From Sphaerotilus mobilis (GTDB lineage Bacteria > Pseudomonadota > Gammaproteobacteria > Burkholderiales > Burkholderiaceae_C), in the NCBI RefSeq assembly GCF_004216565.1, contig NZ_SGWV01000008.1, positions 620,001 to 684,000 of the forward strand: a stretch of DNA of 64,000 bases, read 5' to 3'. Shown here one piece after another: positions 27,629-36,089 of this stretch. A program made the translations under genes and the position numbers. The notes beneath the pieces were generated by a model. It worked only from the letters and a program-made list of their open reading frames with translations. It ran no database searches and was not told the origin of the DNA. Each line of letters opens with the position of its first letter. Within the stretch, counting starts at the first letter, position 1.

Positions 27629-28624
27629 TCACTGGCCGCGCGCGGCGGCGATGACCTTCTTGACGAAGGGTCCGATCGGGCTGGCCATCCACTTGTCGTC
27701 GACCGCGCCGGTGCCCTTCTCGAAGGCGGCCTTGTCGACCGTGTCGACGCGGATGCCCTTGGCCTTCAGGTCGGCGATCAGCTTGTCGTCGGACTCCTGC
27801 GACAGCCGGCGCTGCAGCGCGGTGGCTTCAGCGGCCGCCTCCTGCACCGCCTTGCGGTCGGCCTCGGACAGGCGGTCCCAGGTGCGCTTGCTCATCAGGA
27901 AGGGCGTCATCTCGTACTTGTGGCCGGTCAGCGAGATGAACTTCTGGACCTCGTAGAGCTTGCTGGCGTGGATGTTCATCAGCGGGTTCTCCTGCCCGTC
28001 GACCACGCCCTGCTGCAGCGCCACGTAAAGCTCGGCGAACTTGATCTGCTGCGCCTCGGCGCCGAGCGACTGCATGATGTCCACGGTCACCGCATCGGGC
28101 GGCGTGCGCATCTTCAGGCCCTTCAGGTCCTCGGGCTTGAGCAGCGGCTTGCGGCTGTTGCTCATGTGGCGGATGCCGTTGTCCCAGTAGCCCAGCACGA
28201 CCATGCCCTTCTCGGCGCTGCGCTCGGCCAGTTCCTTGCCCAGCGGGCCGTCGAGCACCTTCCAGGCCTGCGGCAGGCTGCTGAACAGGAAGGGCATGCC
28301 GAAGGCGGCGTATTCCGGCACCGCGTTGGCAAGCGCGCCTTGCGAGTTGGCGCTCATGTCGATCGCGCCGGTGCGCAGGGCGGTCACCATGGCGGCGTCG
28401 TCGCCGAGCTGGGCGGACGGGGCCACCTGCACCTCGATGCGACCGGCCGTCTTGGACTTGAGCACCTCGGCGAACTTGACCGAGGCCTCATGGCGCGGGT
28501 TGCCCGGCGCCGCGCCATGGCCCAGCGTGAGCTTGGTGGCCTGGGCCTGCGAGGCCAGCGGCATCAGCGTGCAGACCGCGGCGGCGGCGGCGATCAACGT
28601 GCGGAAGAAGGTCTTGCGTTGCAT
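27629..28624 (-). CDS. dctP: TRAP solute-binding protein (DctP)
   Basis: 331 residues. A signal peptide ends around A-S-Q-A. The mature part has L-T-L-G-H-G-A-A-P-G-N-P-R-H and the G-L-K-M-R-T-P motif whose arginine usually binds a substrate carboxylate, followed by Q-Q-G-V-V-D-G-Q-E-N-P. This suggests an organic or sugar acid ligand. It is second in the operon, after the SDR gene and before dctQ. Confidence 0.93.
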   Translation of the reverse strand: MQRKTFFRTLIAAAAAVCTLMPLASQAQATKLTLGHGAAPGNPRHEASVKFAEVLKSKTAGRIEVQVAPSAQLGDDAAMVTALRTGAIDMSANSQGALANAVPEYAAFGMPFLFSSLPQAWKVLDGPLGKELAERSAEKGMVVLGYWDNGIRHMSNSRKPLLKPEDLKGLKMRTPPDAVTVDIMQSLGAEAQQIKFAELYVALQQGVVDGQENPLMNIHASKLYEVQKFISLTGHKYEMTPFLMSKRTWDRLSEADRKAVQEAAAEATALQRRLSQESDDKLIADLKAKGIRVDTVDKAAFEKGTGAVDDKWMASPIGPFVKKVIAAARGQ

Positions 28625-28697
28625 GGTTCTTGTCTCCTGTGGGGCGGTGCGTCGGCGGAACGTGGGCGTCGTGAAGGTCGTCGACCTCTGGGGCGGG

Positions 28698-29447
28698 TCA
28701 GTGAATCAGCATCCCGCCGTTGACGTCGAGCGTCACGCCGGTGAGGTACTTGGCCAGGTCGCTGGCGAGGAAGACGACGCAGCCGGCCACGTCGTCGGGC
28801 TCGCCGATGCGGTTCAGCGGGATGCCTTCGAGGATGCCCTTCATGCGGTCAGCCGGGATCAGGCCCTTGTTGATGTCGGTGGCGATCAGGCCCGGCGTGA
28901 CGCAGTTGATGCGCACGTTGTCGTTGCCGTATTCGCGCGCCATCGCCCGCGCCAGGCCCAGCACGCCGGCCTTGGCGGCCGAGTAGTGCGGACCACCCAG
29001 GATGCCCCCGCCGCGCTGCGCACTGACCGAGGAGATGCAGACGATCGCGCCGGCGCGCTGCTCGCGCATCGCCGGCAGCACCGCCTGCGACATGAACAGC
29101 GTGCCGCGCAGGCTGACGTCGAGGACCGCGTCGTAGTCGGCCGAGGTGATGTCCAGGGTCTTGCGCGGCTGGGTGATGCCGGCGTTGTTGACCAGGATGT
29201 CGATGCGACCCAGCGCCTGCAGGACCTGCGCGGCGGCCTGATCGCAGGAGGCCTTGTCGGTCACGTCGGCGACCAGGCCGAGATGACCCTCGCCCAGCGC
29301 GGCAGCGGCGGCAGCCGGCTCGGCCCGCGCCAGATCCAGGATCACCACGCGGGCGCCCTGGCTGGCCATCATCCGGGCGGTGGCGTAGCCCAATCCGTTC
29401 AGCCCGGCTCCGCCGGTGATGACCGCAACCTTGTCCTTGAGCAGCAT
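28698..29447 (-). CDS. SDR-family oxidoreductase
   Basis: 249 residues of the classical short-chain dehydrogenase fold: T-G-G-A-G-L-N-G-L-G (cofactor loop), D near residue 62, N-N-A-G-I, catalytic Ser in I-S-S-V-S and Y-S-A-A-K. An acidic residue after the second strand (L-D-L-A-R) suggests NAD preference. It is the first gene of the TRAP-transketolase operon, so likely oxidises or reduces the imported compound before C-C cleavage or transfer by transketolase. The exact substrate is unknown. Confidence 0.9.
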   Translation of the reverse strand: MLLKDKVAVITGGAGLNGLGYATARMMASQGARVVILDLARAEPAAAAAALGEGHLGLVADVTDKASCDQAAAQVLQALGRIDILVNNAGITQPRKTLDITSADYDAVLDVSLRGTLFMSQAVLPAMREQRAGAIVCISSVSAQRGGGILGGPHYSAAKAGVLGLARAMAREYGNDNVRINCVTPGLIATDINKGLIPADRMKGILEGIPLNRIGEPDDVAGCVVFLASDLAKYLTGVTLDVNGGMLIH

Positions 29448-29499
29448 GTGACGAACTCCTGTGCGTCGGGGTGGAATGCCTGCATCTTCGGAAACCGTG

Positions 29500-29548
29500 A
29501 GGCTGACGACAAGCGATTGTTCTTCAGCCTAAGATGACGAATCGTCAC
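29500..29548. promoter_or_regulatory. Candidate LysR-type operator region
   Basis: Between the divergent SDR and LysR genes lie an inverted repeat AGGCTGA-N18-TCAGCCT (29500-29531), with ACAA-N4-TTGT nested inside, and the near-perfect palindrome TGACGAATCGTCA (29536-29548). These are plausible regulator and activation sites for the LysR protein. Confidence 0.45.
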
Positions 29549-29568
29549 TCAACCGCCGGGTTGCCACC

Positions 29569-30462
29569 ATGTCGGTTCTCCCCCCCATCACCAACCTGCA
29601 GGCCTTCGAGGCCGTGGCCCGAAGGCGCAGCTTTGCGCTGGCCGCAGCCGAGCTGCACCTGACCGCCTCGGCCATCAGCCACCAGGTCGCGCGGCTGGAA
29701 GCTCACCTGGGCGTGCGCCTGCTCGAACGCAGCGCCCATGGCGTGCGGCTGAGCACCGTGGGCGAGCACTACCTCGCACGCGTCTCGGGCGCGCTGGCCG
29801 CCATCGGATCGGCCTCCGACGACGTCCGTCAGGGCGTTGCCAACAGCCTCTACGTGCACAGCTCGCCCAGCCTGGCCTCGCTCTGGCTGATGCCACGCCT
29901 GCCGGCCTTCGCGCAGGCCTACCCGGACGTGGCGCTGAACCTGTCGGCGGCCCATATCCACAGCGACTTCGCGCTCGGTTCGGCCGACCTGGACATCCGC
30001 TACGGCGTGCCACGCTGGCCGGATCTGGTGGTCGAGCCGCTGTTCGAGGAGCCCATCCTGCCGCTGGCCAGCCCGGCCTTCGTGGCCGCGCACGGCCTGG
30101 CGCAGGTCGAGCAGTTGCGCGAGGCGCCGCTGATCCAGAGCAATGTCAACGTCGTGCAGTGGACCGACTGGTTCGCGGCCTATGCCGACCAGCGCCCGCC
30201 CGAACGCTACGCGCTGCGCTTTGACCGGGCGCAGATGGCCATGGAAGCGGCCATCCTCGGCCTGGGCATCGCGTTGGAAAGCGCGGTGCTGGCGCGCCGC
30301 CACATCGACGACGGCAAGCTGATCCCCATCTTCGGCCTCGACCGCGCGATCCGCGTCAAGGCCCACTTCGCGGTCTACCCCGCCCGCCACGCCAAGCGCC
30401 GTCCGGTGGAGGACTTCCTGGCCTGGATCCACGCCGAGGGGGCGCGGGCGGGTCAGCGCTGA
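29569..30462 (+). CDS. LysR-family regulator (GcvA-like)
   Basis: 297 residues. The N-terminal helix-turn-helix reads L-Q-A-F-E-A-V-A-R-R-R-S-F-A-L-A-A-A-E-L-H-L-T, followed by A-I-S-H-Q-V-A-R-L-E. The effector domain shows V-E-P-L-F-E-E-P and A-M-E-A-A-I-L-G-L-G-I-A-L, as in GcvA-type members. It is divergent from the SDR-TRAP-transketolase operon with 121 bp between, the usual arrangement for its target. It probably responds to the imported substrate. Confidence 0.92.
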   Translation: MSVLPPITNLQAFEAVARRRSFALAAAELHLTASAISHQVARLEAHLGVRLLERSAHGVRLSTVGEHYLARVSGALAAIGSASDDVRQGVANSLYVHSSPSLASLWLMPRLPAFAQAYPDVALNLSAAHIHSDFALGSADLDIRYGVPRWPDLVVEPLFEEPILPLASPAFVAAHGLAQVEQLREAPLIQSNVNVVQWTDWFAAYADQRPPERYALRFDRAQMAMEAAILGLGIALESAVLARRHIDDGKLIPIFGLDRAIRVKAHFAVYPARHAKRRPVEDFLAWIHAEGARAGQR

Positions 30463-30545
30463 AGCGGGTTCAGAGGCTCAAAAAGCGGCGAGCAAGCGGC
30501 CAGCAAACGCGGGCGAGCCCCCCCCGGTCGGGCACAACCAGCGTG

Positions 30546-31706
30546 CTATTTCGAAGCAGGTGCGAGATCGTCGAGAAACCGGATCGTCGTGCGGGTCTGC
30601 GACTTCTCACGCACGGTTCCAGCGTAGAAGCGGATGTCGATCAGCCAGGTCCTGCCGGACGACAGTTCGATGCGCTGGAGCACCGTGGACTCCTCGACGG
30701 CCACCTTGCTCAAGTCCGGCTTCTGGTGAGCCGGACGTGGCTCGCCACCCCGCGCACGGAGGAGGTCGTCCCGGTCAAGCACCGTCGCGTAGCGGATCTC
30801 CGCGCAATCGGCCTGCTCGGAATATCGGGACAGAACGGAACTCCGATGGGCGCGGATCGTCTGGCTGCCTCCAGGACCCGGCCAAGCGATCTGGTCCTGC
30901 GTGAGGATCTCGGTCGATCGGTGGAACGACAGGTGGTGCGGGCGAAGGATCGCCGAGATCAGGAGGGTCGACGCTTCGATGTTCGGGTCACGCTCGATCA
31001 CCTGACGGGACAAGGCTTTGCGCAGCCGTTCCTGCTCCGCCTCGGAAAACAAGGCCCCTTTGCGAACGAGGGCGAGCAGTTGATCGACCCGCACACGGGT
31101 GGCGGCCCGGATGTCCTCCGCGTTCTCGAGAGCGACCTCTCCGGTGTCGGTCCTGACCTGGAAGTGAACGGTCAGCGATGGCTGTTCCAACTGGCGCAAG
31201 AGATTCAGCAGCAGCCTGTCATCGATGGAAAGTGTCTTGCGGGATGGTTCCGGAGCGTGGATCTCGGCCGCGCCCAGTGTGAGGCGCCAGTCAGCGATCT
31301 CCGGTGTGTTCGACAGGGGCAGCGTCGCCAGCCTCGTGCGGTCGATCTCCAGGACGGCCCTGCGCAGGAGCGTGAACGACTCCCATGCGCCGCTCGCTGG
31401 ATCAACAGGCAGGCGGGTCTCGATCGACAGCGCTTGACGCACCCCTTGCGCGTAGCCCTTGCCGGGTGTCCATGGCACGGGGTCGAACACCCGCGGGCAT
31501 TCCGTCCAGTCTTCGTCCGCTTCAAGGGCCGCGAGCGCCAGCCTCGGGTTGGCTGCCTGATGCGCATCCAAGGACGGATCCGGGCTCTCGCGCACCCCGT
31601 TGGCCAAGACGGCATGGGCGTGTGGGACGGACAGCGCGGCGACCAGCAGAAAACCCACGCAACGGGTCGCGCCTCGGCGCCTCAGGAAGACGGGATCGGG
31701 CTTCAT
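30546..31706 (-). CDS. Secreted protein of unknown family
   Basis: 386 residues from the ATG at 31706, which has GGAGG nine bases upstream and gives a signal peptide (basic start, hydrophobic stretch, cleavage near P-H-A-H-A). The mature part is soluble and charged, with C-P-R-V-F-D-P-V-P near residue 67 and a later lone Cys in D-C-A-E-I. I do not recognise it. It converges on the LysR gene and is downstream of a Bug binding protein gene, without obvious linkage. Confidence 0.75.
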   Translation of the reverse strand: MKPDPVFLRRRGATRCVGFLLVAALSVPHAHAVLANGVRESPDPSLDAHQAANPRLALAALEADEDWTECPRVFDPVPWTPGKGYAQGVRQALSIETRLPVDPASGAWESFTLLRRAVLEIDRTRLATLPLSNTPEIADWRLTLGAAEIHAPEPSRKTLSIDDRLLLNLLRQLEQPSLTVHFQVRTDTGEVALENAEDIRAATRVRVDQLLALVRKGALFSEAEQERLRKALSRQVIERDPNIEASTLLISAILRPHHLSFHRSTEILTQDQIAWPGPGGSQTIRAHRSSVLSRYSEQADCAEIRYATVLDRDDLLRARGGEPRPAHQKPDLSKVAVEESTVLQRIELSSGRTWLIDIRFYAGTVREKSQTRTTIRFLDDLAPASK

Positions 31707-31792
31707 GACGAACGACCTCCAGGCATGCGCCTGCATCAGACGCTCACGATGGACAAGAGGAGACGCCGCGTCTGAGGCGACGGCCGCCGCGC

Positions 31793-32797
31793 TCACTCCG
31801 CCTCGATCTTGGCGGCCTTCACCACCTCGCCCCAGTGCCGGATCTCGCGGGCCAGCAAGGCCGCCTGTTCGGCCGGCGTGCTGGCCTGGGCCTTCACGCC
31901 GAGGTCGCGCAGCTTGTCGCGCACGGCCGGTTGTGACAAGGCCTCCTGGGCGGCGCGGCGGATGCGTTCGATCACGGCGGGCGGCGTGCCGGCTGGCGCG
32001 GCCAGTGCGTTCCAGCTGTCGACCGTGTAGTGGGCGATGCCCTGTTCGACCACCGTGGGCACCTCGGGCAGCAGACTGAAGCGCTGGGGGCCGGTGACGG
32101 CCAGGGCGCGGATCGTCCGGGCGCTGATCTGCGGCAGCAGCGGACTCAGGATCTCGAAGGCCAGGTCGATCTCGCCGGTGCGCAGGGCGTTGATGACGGC
32201 CGGCGAGCCCTTGTAGGGCACCACCACAGCATCGATGCCGGCTCGCGACTTGAACAGCTCGGCGCTGAGGTGCTGGGTGCTGCCCACCGCGATCGTGCCG
32301 ATGGTGAGCTTGCCCGGATTGGCGCGGGCATGCGCCAACACGTCTTGCAGCGTCTTGAAGCGCGAGTCCTGGGCCACCGCCAGACCCAGTTCAAAGGTGC
32401 CGAGCGTGCTGATCGGCGCGAGGTCCTTGACCACGTCGAACGGCAGTTTCTTCACCAGGTGCACGCTCACCGCCGTGGCATTGCTCATCATCAGCAGGGT
32501 GTGACCGTCGGCTGGCGCCGACAGCACAGCCTGCGTGGCCACGATGCCGCCCGCACCGGGCTTGTTGTCGATGACGACCGACTGTCCCAACGACGCCGCC
32601 ATGGCCTGCCCGACCGTGCGCGCGGTGATGTCGGCGACACCCCCGGGGCCGAAGGGCACCACCAGCGTGATGGGTCGCTGCGGGAAGACGGCCTGGGCGG
32701 CGCCCGCCAAGGGCATGGCCCAGAGGCCGATGGCGCCCAGGGCGGGCACGGCGCCCAGAAGCTGGCGGCGGCGCGGGTCGGGACGGGGGCGGGTCAT
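31793..32797 (-). CDS. Bug/TctC-type solute-binding protein
   Basis: 334 residues. The N-terminus has R-R-R-Q-L-L-G-A followed by a hydrophobic stretch and A-Q-A, a Tat-like signal. The Bug signature F-P-Q-R-P-I-T-L-V-V-P-F-G-P-G-G-V-A-D starts the mature protein, then N-K-P-G-A-G-G. Bug proteins bind small carboxylates; many lie, as here, apart from TctAB permease genes. It is encoded 86 bp upstream of the unknown secreted protein on the same strand. Confidence 0.92.
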   Translation of the reverse strand: MTRPRPDPRRRQLLGAVPALGAIGLWAMPLAGAAQAVFPQRPITLVVPFGPGGVADITARTVGQAMAASLGQSVVIDNKPGAGGIVATQAVLSAPADGHTLLMMSNATAVSVHLVKKLPFDVVKDLAPISTLGTFELGLAVAQDSRFKTLQDVLAHARANPGKLTIGTIAVGSTQHLSAELFKSRAGIDAVVVPYKGSPAVINALRTGEIDLAFEILSPLLPQISARTIRALAVTGPQRFSLLPEVPTVVEQGIAHYTVDSWNALAAPAGTPPAVIERIRRAAQEALSQPAVRDKLRDLGVKAQASTPAEQAALLAREIRHWGEVVKAAKIEAE

Positions 32798-32850
32798 CGG
32801 CGATCTCCAGGCGGTGCGACAGCCGCGATTCTGTTCGACGACCGTGCGCC

Positions 32851-32880
32851 GTTGATCGTTGATCGTTGATCGTTGATCGT
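32851..32880. repeat. GTTGATC heptamer tandem repeat
   Basis: Four exact copies of GTTGATC plus two bases lie between the divergent Bug and AEC genes. Each unit contains GATC. Copy number may vary between strains; whether it affects either promoter is unknown. Confidence 0.85.
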
Positions 32881-32983
32881 CACCCCGACGCTGGCGCGGC
32901 CGAGATCACGCCGCGTCAGAGGGCGCGGCTGTGCGACGTCGTCGCGCACCGCCGCCAGCCCACCCTGAAAACCCCATGGGATC

Positions 32984-33931
32984 ATGGTGACCATGTTCGA
33001 CATCGCGCTCACCACCCTCCCCTTCTTCGCGCTCGTCCTGTGCGGCTGGATCGCGGCACGCACGCGCCGGCTGCCCGCGAATTCGGTGGCATCCCTCAAC
33101 GGCTACGTGCTCTGGTTCGCGCTGCCGGCGATGCTGTTCCGCTTCGTGGCTCGCACGCCGGTCGACACGGTCGTGGACCTGCGCATCGCCCTGGGCTACG
33201 CCGCCTGCGGACTGGCCGCCTACGCGCTGGCCGCGCTGCTGCTGCGGCTGCGTGCCGGTGGCACATGGATCGACACCGCCTACGGGGCCCTCGCGGCCGC
33301 CTGGCCGAACTGGGGCTACATGGGTTTCGGGCTGATGCCCGCGCTGTTCGGCGAGCGGGCGCTCGCCACCATGATCGCCGCCGGCATCATGGACCTGCTG
33401 GTGCTGATGCCGCTGGCCTTGCTGGTGGCCTCACGCCAGCACGCCGCCGGCGGCGCCGGAGCGCTGGCCGCCGGACTGAAGGCCGTTGCCCACAATCCGC
33501 TGTTCATCGCCATCCTCAGCGGCCTGGCCCTGTCCCTGCTGCACGTGAGGATCCCCGGGGCGATCGACGAGTTCCTGCGGTTGCTCGCCTCATCGGCCGG
33601 ACCGGTCGCCCTGTTTGCCATCGGCGTGTTCGTCTACCGACCGGGCCCCCTGCGCGCCGATGCCGCCAGCGCCTGGCTGATCGCGGTCAAGCTGCTGGTC
33701 CACCCGCTGCTGATGTGGCTGGTCGGCGCCTGGGTCCTGCAACTCGATCACGACACGCTGGCCGTGGTCACCGTCACCGCCGCCCTGCCAGCGGCCGGCA
33801 CCGCCTTCATCTTCGTCGAGCGACACGGCGGCAACGTCGACCGGGTGGCCAGCGCCATCCTGCTGTCGACCGCCCTGTCGTTCGTGACCATCACCGGCCT
33901 GACGGCCTGGCTGCGCACCGGCGGCGCTTGA
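32984..33931 (+). CDS. AEC-family transporter
   Basis: 315 residues with about ten hydrophobic segments in two halves. I recognise auxin efflux carrier-type features: P-F-F-A-L-V-L-C-G-W near the start, L-N-G-Y-V-L-W-F-A-L-P-A and the P-N-W-G-Y-M-G motif near residue 105. Bacterial members export malonate, malate or similar acids. It is divergent from the Bug gene. A second ATG at 32993 is equally possible. Confidence 0.88.
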   Translation: MVTMFDIALTTLPFFALVLCGWIAARTRRLPANSVASLNGYVLWFALPAMLFRFVARTPVDTVVDLRIALGYAACGLAAYALAALLLRLRAGGTWIDTAYGALAAAWPNWGYMGFGLMPALFGERALATMIAAGIMDLLVLMPLALLVASRQHAAGGAGALAAGLKAVAHNPLFIAILSGLALSLLHVRIPGAIDEFLRLLASSAGPVALFAIGVFVYRPGPLRADAASAWLIAVKLLVHPLLMWLVGAWVLQLDHDTLAVVTVTAALPAAGTAFIFVERHGGNVDRVASAILLSTALSFVTITGLTAWLRTGGA

Positions 33932-33974
33932 GGGCCGGTCCGGGCGCGTCCGACGCCCCGCGACAGCCGTTCGC

Positions 33975-35951
33975 TCAGCCGACGATGTCCGCCGGCTCAA
34001 AGACCATCACCCGGTTGCGCCCTGCCCGCTTGGCCGCGTAGAGGGCCTGGTCGGCACGGGAGAGGATCGTCGCCACCACGTCGTCGGCCGTTTCGCGCGA
34101 GGCCACGCCGATCGACACCGTGCAGGGCACCATCAGGCCGGACGGCAAGGTCACCGCCTGCGTGGCGATCGACGCCCGCAGTCGTTCGGCGACGTCGACG
34201 GCTTCGGTCTGCCAGGTCTCCGGCAACAGGACCGCAAATTCCTCGCCACCCAGCCGCGCCAGCAGGTCGATGTCACGCAGCTGGGCCCGGCACGCTTGAG
34301 CGACGCCCTGCAGCACCTGATCGCCCACCGCATGGCCGTGGAGGTCGTTGACCTGCTTGAAGCGGTCGACGTCCAGCATCAGCACCGCCAGCGGCCGGTC
34401 CAGGCGGCGCGCGCGTTGCAGCTCATGCAGGGCACGCTCCTCGAAGTCGCGCCGGTTGCCGAGCCCGGTCAACGGGTCGGTGCGGGCCAGCTGTTCGAGC
34501 TGGGCCTCCAGGCGCTTGCGCTCGGACAGGTCGAACACCGTCGAACGCGTGGCCACCATGTTGCCCTCGGCGTCGTAGATGGCCGAGCCGCTGACCGCCA
34601 CCGGCAGCAGGCTGCCGTTCTGGCACACCAGCTCGAACTCAAGGTTGTCGACGTGGCCCTTGACGAGGAAGACCGGGAAGGCCGCGGCGAAGCGGGCCCG
34701 GCTCGCGTCGGTCAGCAGGTCGGTGTAGGGGTGACCGACCAGTTCTTCCAGGCGGTAGCCCAGCCAGCGCAGCTGGGTCTCGTTCATGCGCAGCACATGG
34801 CCTTGTCGGTCGAGCGAGTGGTAGCCGCAGGGCGCACGTTCGTACAGGTCGAAGACCTGCTCGCGCTGCTCGATCGCATCGGCCTTCTCGGTCAGGGCCT
34901 GACGGGTGCGGTGGCGGGTGTGCTCGATGCCGTCGAGCACCGTCTCGAACTCCTGGATGCGCAAGCCCTCTTTGGGACGGGACACGGCAACGTCGGTGGT
35001 CGCAAACGCGACCAGCAGCCGGACCTGCCGGATCAAGAAGTTCGAATGGCGGTGCGCCAAGGCCATGGCCAGCGCCAGCCACACGGCGGCCAGCAAGGCG
35101 ATGTGGCGGATCGACGCGGCCAGCGGCGCGTTCAGAACCGTGTCGGCCACGCCGACGCCGAGGTACCAGTTGCCGCCGAAGACCGGCAGAACGACGCTTG
35201 TGGATGCGACGCCATCGAGCGTCTGCCCGGCCGACGGCCGACCGTCACCCCGGCGCATCGATTCGAGGAACACCGGTGCGACCGAGCGCCCGACAAACGA
35301 CTCCGGGTTGAGGGAGCGCGAGATCAGCACGCCCTGGCTGTCGGCGAGTCCGACGACCCAGCCCTCTGGCACCGACTTGGCGGACAGCAGGGCGTCGAAG
35401 GTCGCGGTGCGAAGGATGCCGCGCAGCACGTAGCGGGCCTCGCCATCGACGCGCAACGGGACCGAGACGGCCACCACCGGCGTCGGGCAGACGGGCCGGT
35501 GGAAGGCGGTCGAGACGTGCGGTCGGCCGGTCTGGAACACCACGTCGACCGATGGCGTGTCGCCAACGGCAAAAGCGCCAGCACCGTAAGGCGCGCCCGA
35601 AAAGAACACCAGCCGGCCTTCGCGGTCCACCAGTGTCACCGCCTGCAGTGACCGCTCACGGTCGATGAAGCGCCGGGCATGGGCGTGCAGTTCGCGCCAG
35701 TCGCCAGCCTGCGCCGCGCCACTCTCGGCCAGCGCGGCCAGCGACTGGGTCGTGGCCTGCAGCACCCGCTCCACCTCCACGGCCCGGGACCGCGTGCGAT
35801 CCACCAGGTCGGCCAGGATGGCCTCGCGCGACGACCGCTGGTATTCGAGCACGACGTGGGCCGAGAACACCAGGACCGGCAGCATCGACACCCCGGCCAA
35901 ATAAAACAGCCAGCGCCGCAGCGCGACACGGTTCCTGGTCAGGAGGTACAC
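33975..35951 (-). CDS. dCache-PAS-GGDEF diguanylate cyclase
   Basis: 658 residues from a GTG. A membrane segment at about 12-32 is followed by a long periplasmic double-Cache-type region (to about 280), a second membrane segment (about 284-302), a PAS domain (about 365-480, H-S-L-D-R-Q-G-H-V-L-R-M-N) and a GGDEF domain with L-G-G-E-E-F near residue 590. The GGEEF variant is active in known cyclases. It should synthesise c-di-GMP in response to a periplasmic signal. The gene is monocistronic, downstream of tRNA-Arg on the same strand. Confidence 0.92.
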   Translation of the reverse strand: MYLLTRNRVALRRWLFYLAGVSMLPVLVFSAHVVLEYQRSSREAILADLVDRTRSRAVEVERVLQATTQSLAALAESGAAQAGDWRELHAHARRFIDRERSLQAVTLVDREGRLVFFSGAPYGAGAFAVGDTPSVDVVFQTGRPHVSTAFHRPVCPTPVVAVSVPLRVDGEARYVLRGILRTATFDALLSAKSVPEGWVVGLADSQGVLISRSLNPESFVGRSVAPVFLESMRRGDGRPSAGQTLDGVASTSVVLPVFGGNWYLGVGVADTVLNAPLAASIRHIALLAAVWLALAMALAHRHSNFLIRQVRLLVAFATTDVAVSRPKEGLRIQEFETVLDGIEHTRHRTRQALTEKADAIEQREQVFDLYERAPCGYHSLDRQGHVLRMNETQLRWLGYRLEELVGHPYTDLLTDASRARFAAAFPVFLVKGHVDNLEFELVCQNGSLLPVAVSGSAIYDAEGNMVATRSTVFDLSERKRLEAQLEQLARTDPLTGLGNRRDFEERALHELQRARRLDRPLAVLMLDVDRFKQVNDLHGHAVGDQVLQGVAQACRAQLRDIDLLARLGGEEFAVLLPETWQTEAVDVAERLRASIATQAVTLPSGLMVPCTVSIGVASRETADDVVATILSRADQALYAAKRAGRNRVMVFEPADIVG

Positions 35952-36012
35952 GACGGGTCCATGCCTTCCACGCGCACGCGGCGCTCCATGAAGCGGGAGC
36001 CGTCGATGTTGT

Positions 36013-36089
36013 GGCCTGCCCGGAGGGACTCGAACCCCCGACCTGCTGCTTAGAAGGCAGCTGCTCTATCCAGTTGAGCTACGGGCAGC
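36013..36089 (-). tRNA. tRNA-Arg(UCU), CCA encoded
   Basis: On the minus strand CTGCCCG and CGGGCAG form a seven-pair acceptor stem, followed by discriminator G and an encoded CCA. The anticodon stem GCTGC/GCAGC carries loop CTTCTAA with anticodon TCT, and GGTTCGAGT is the T loop. This decodes AGA, a rare codon in such GC-rich DNA. A CATAAT about 58 bases upstream (36147-36152) could be its -10. Confidence 0.95.
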
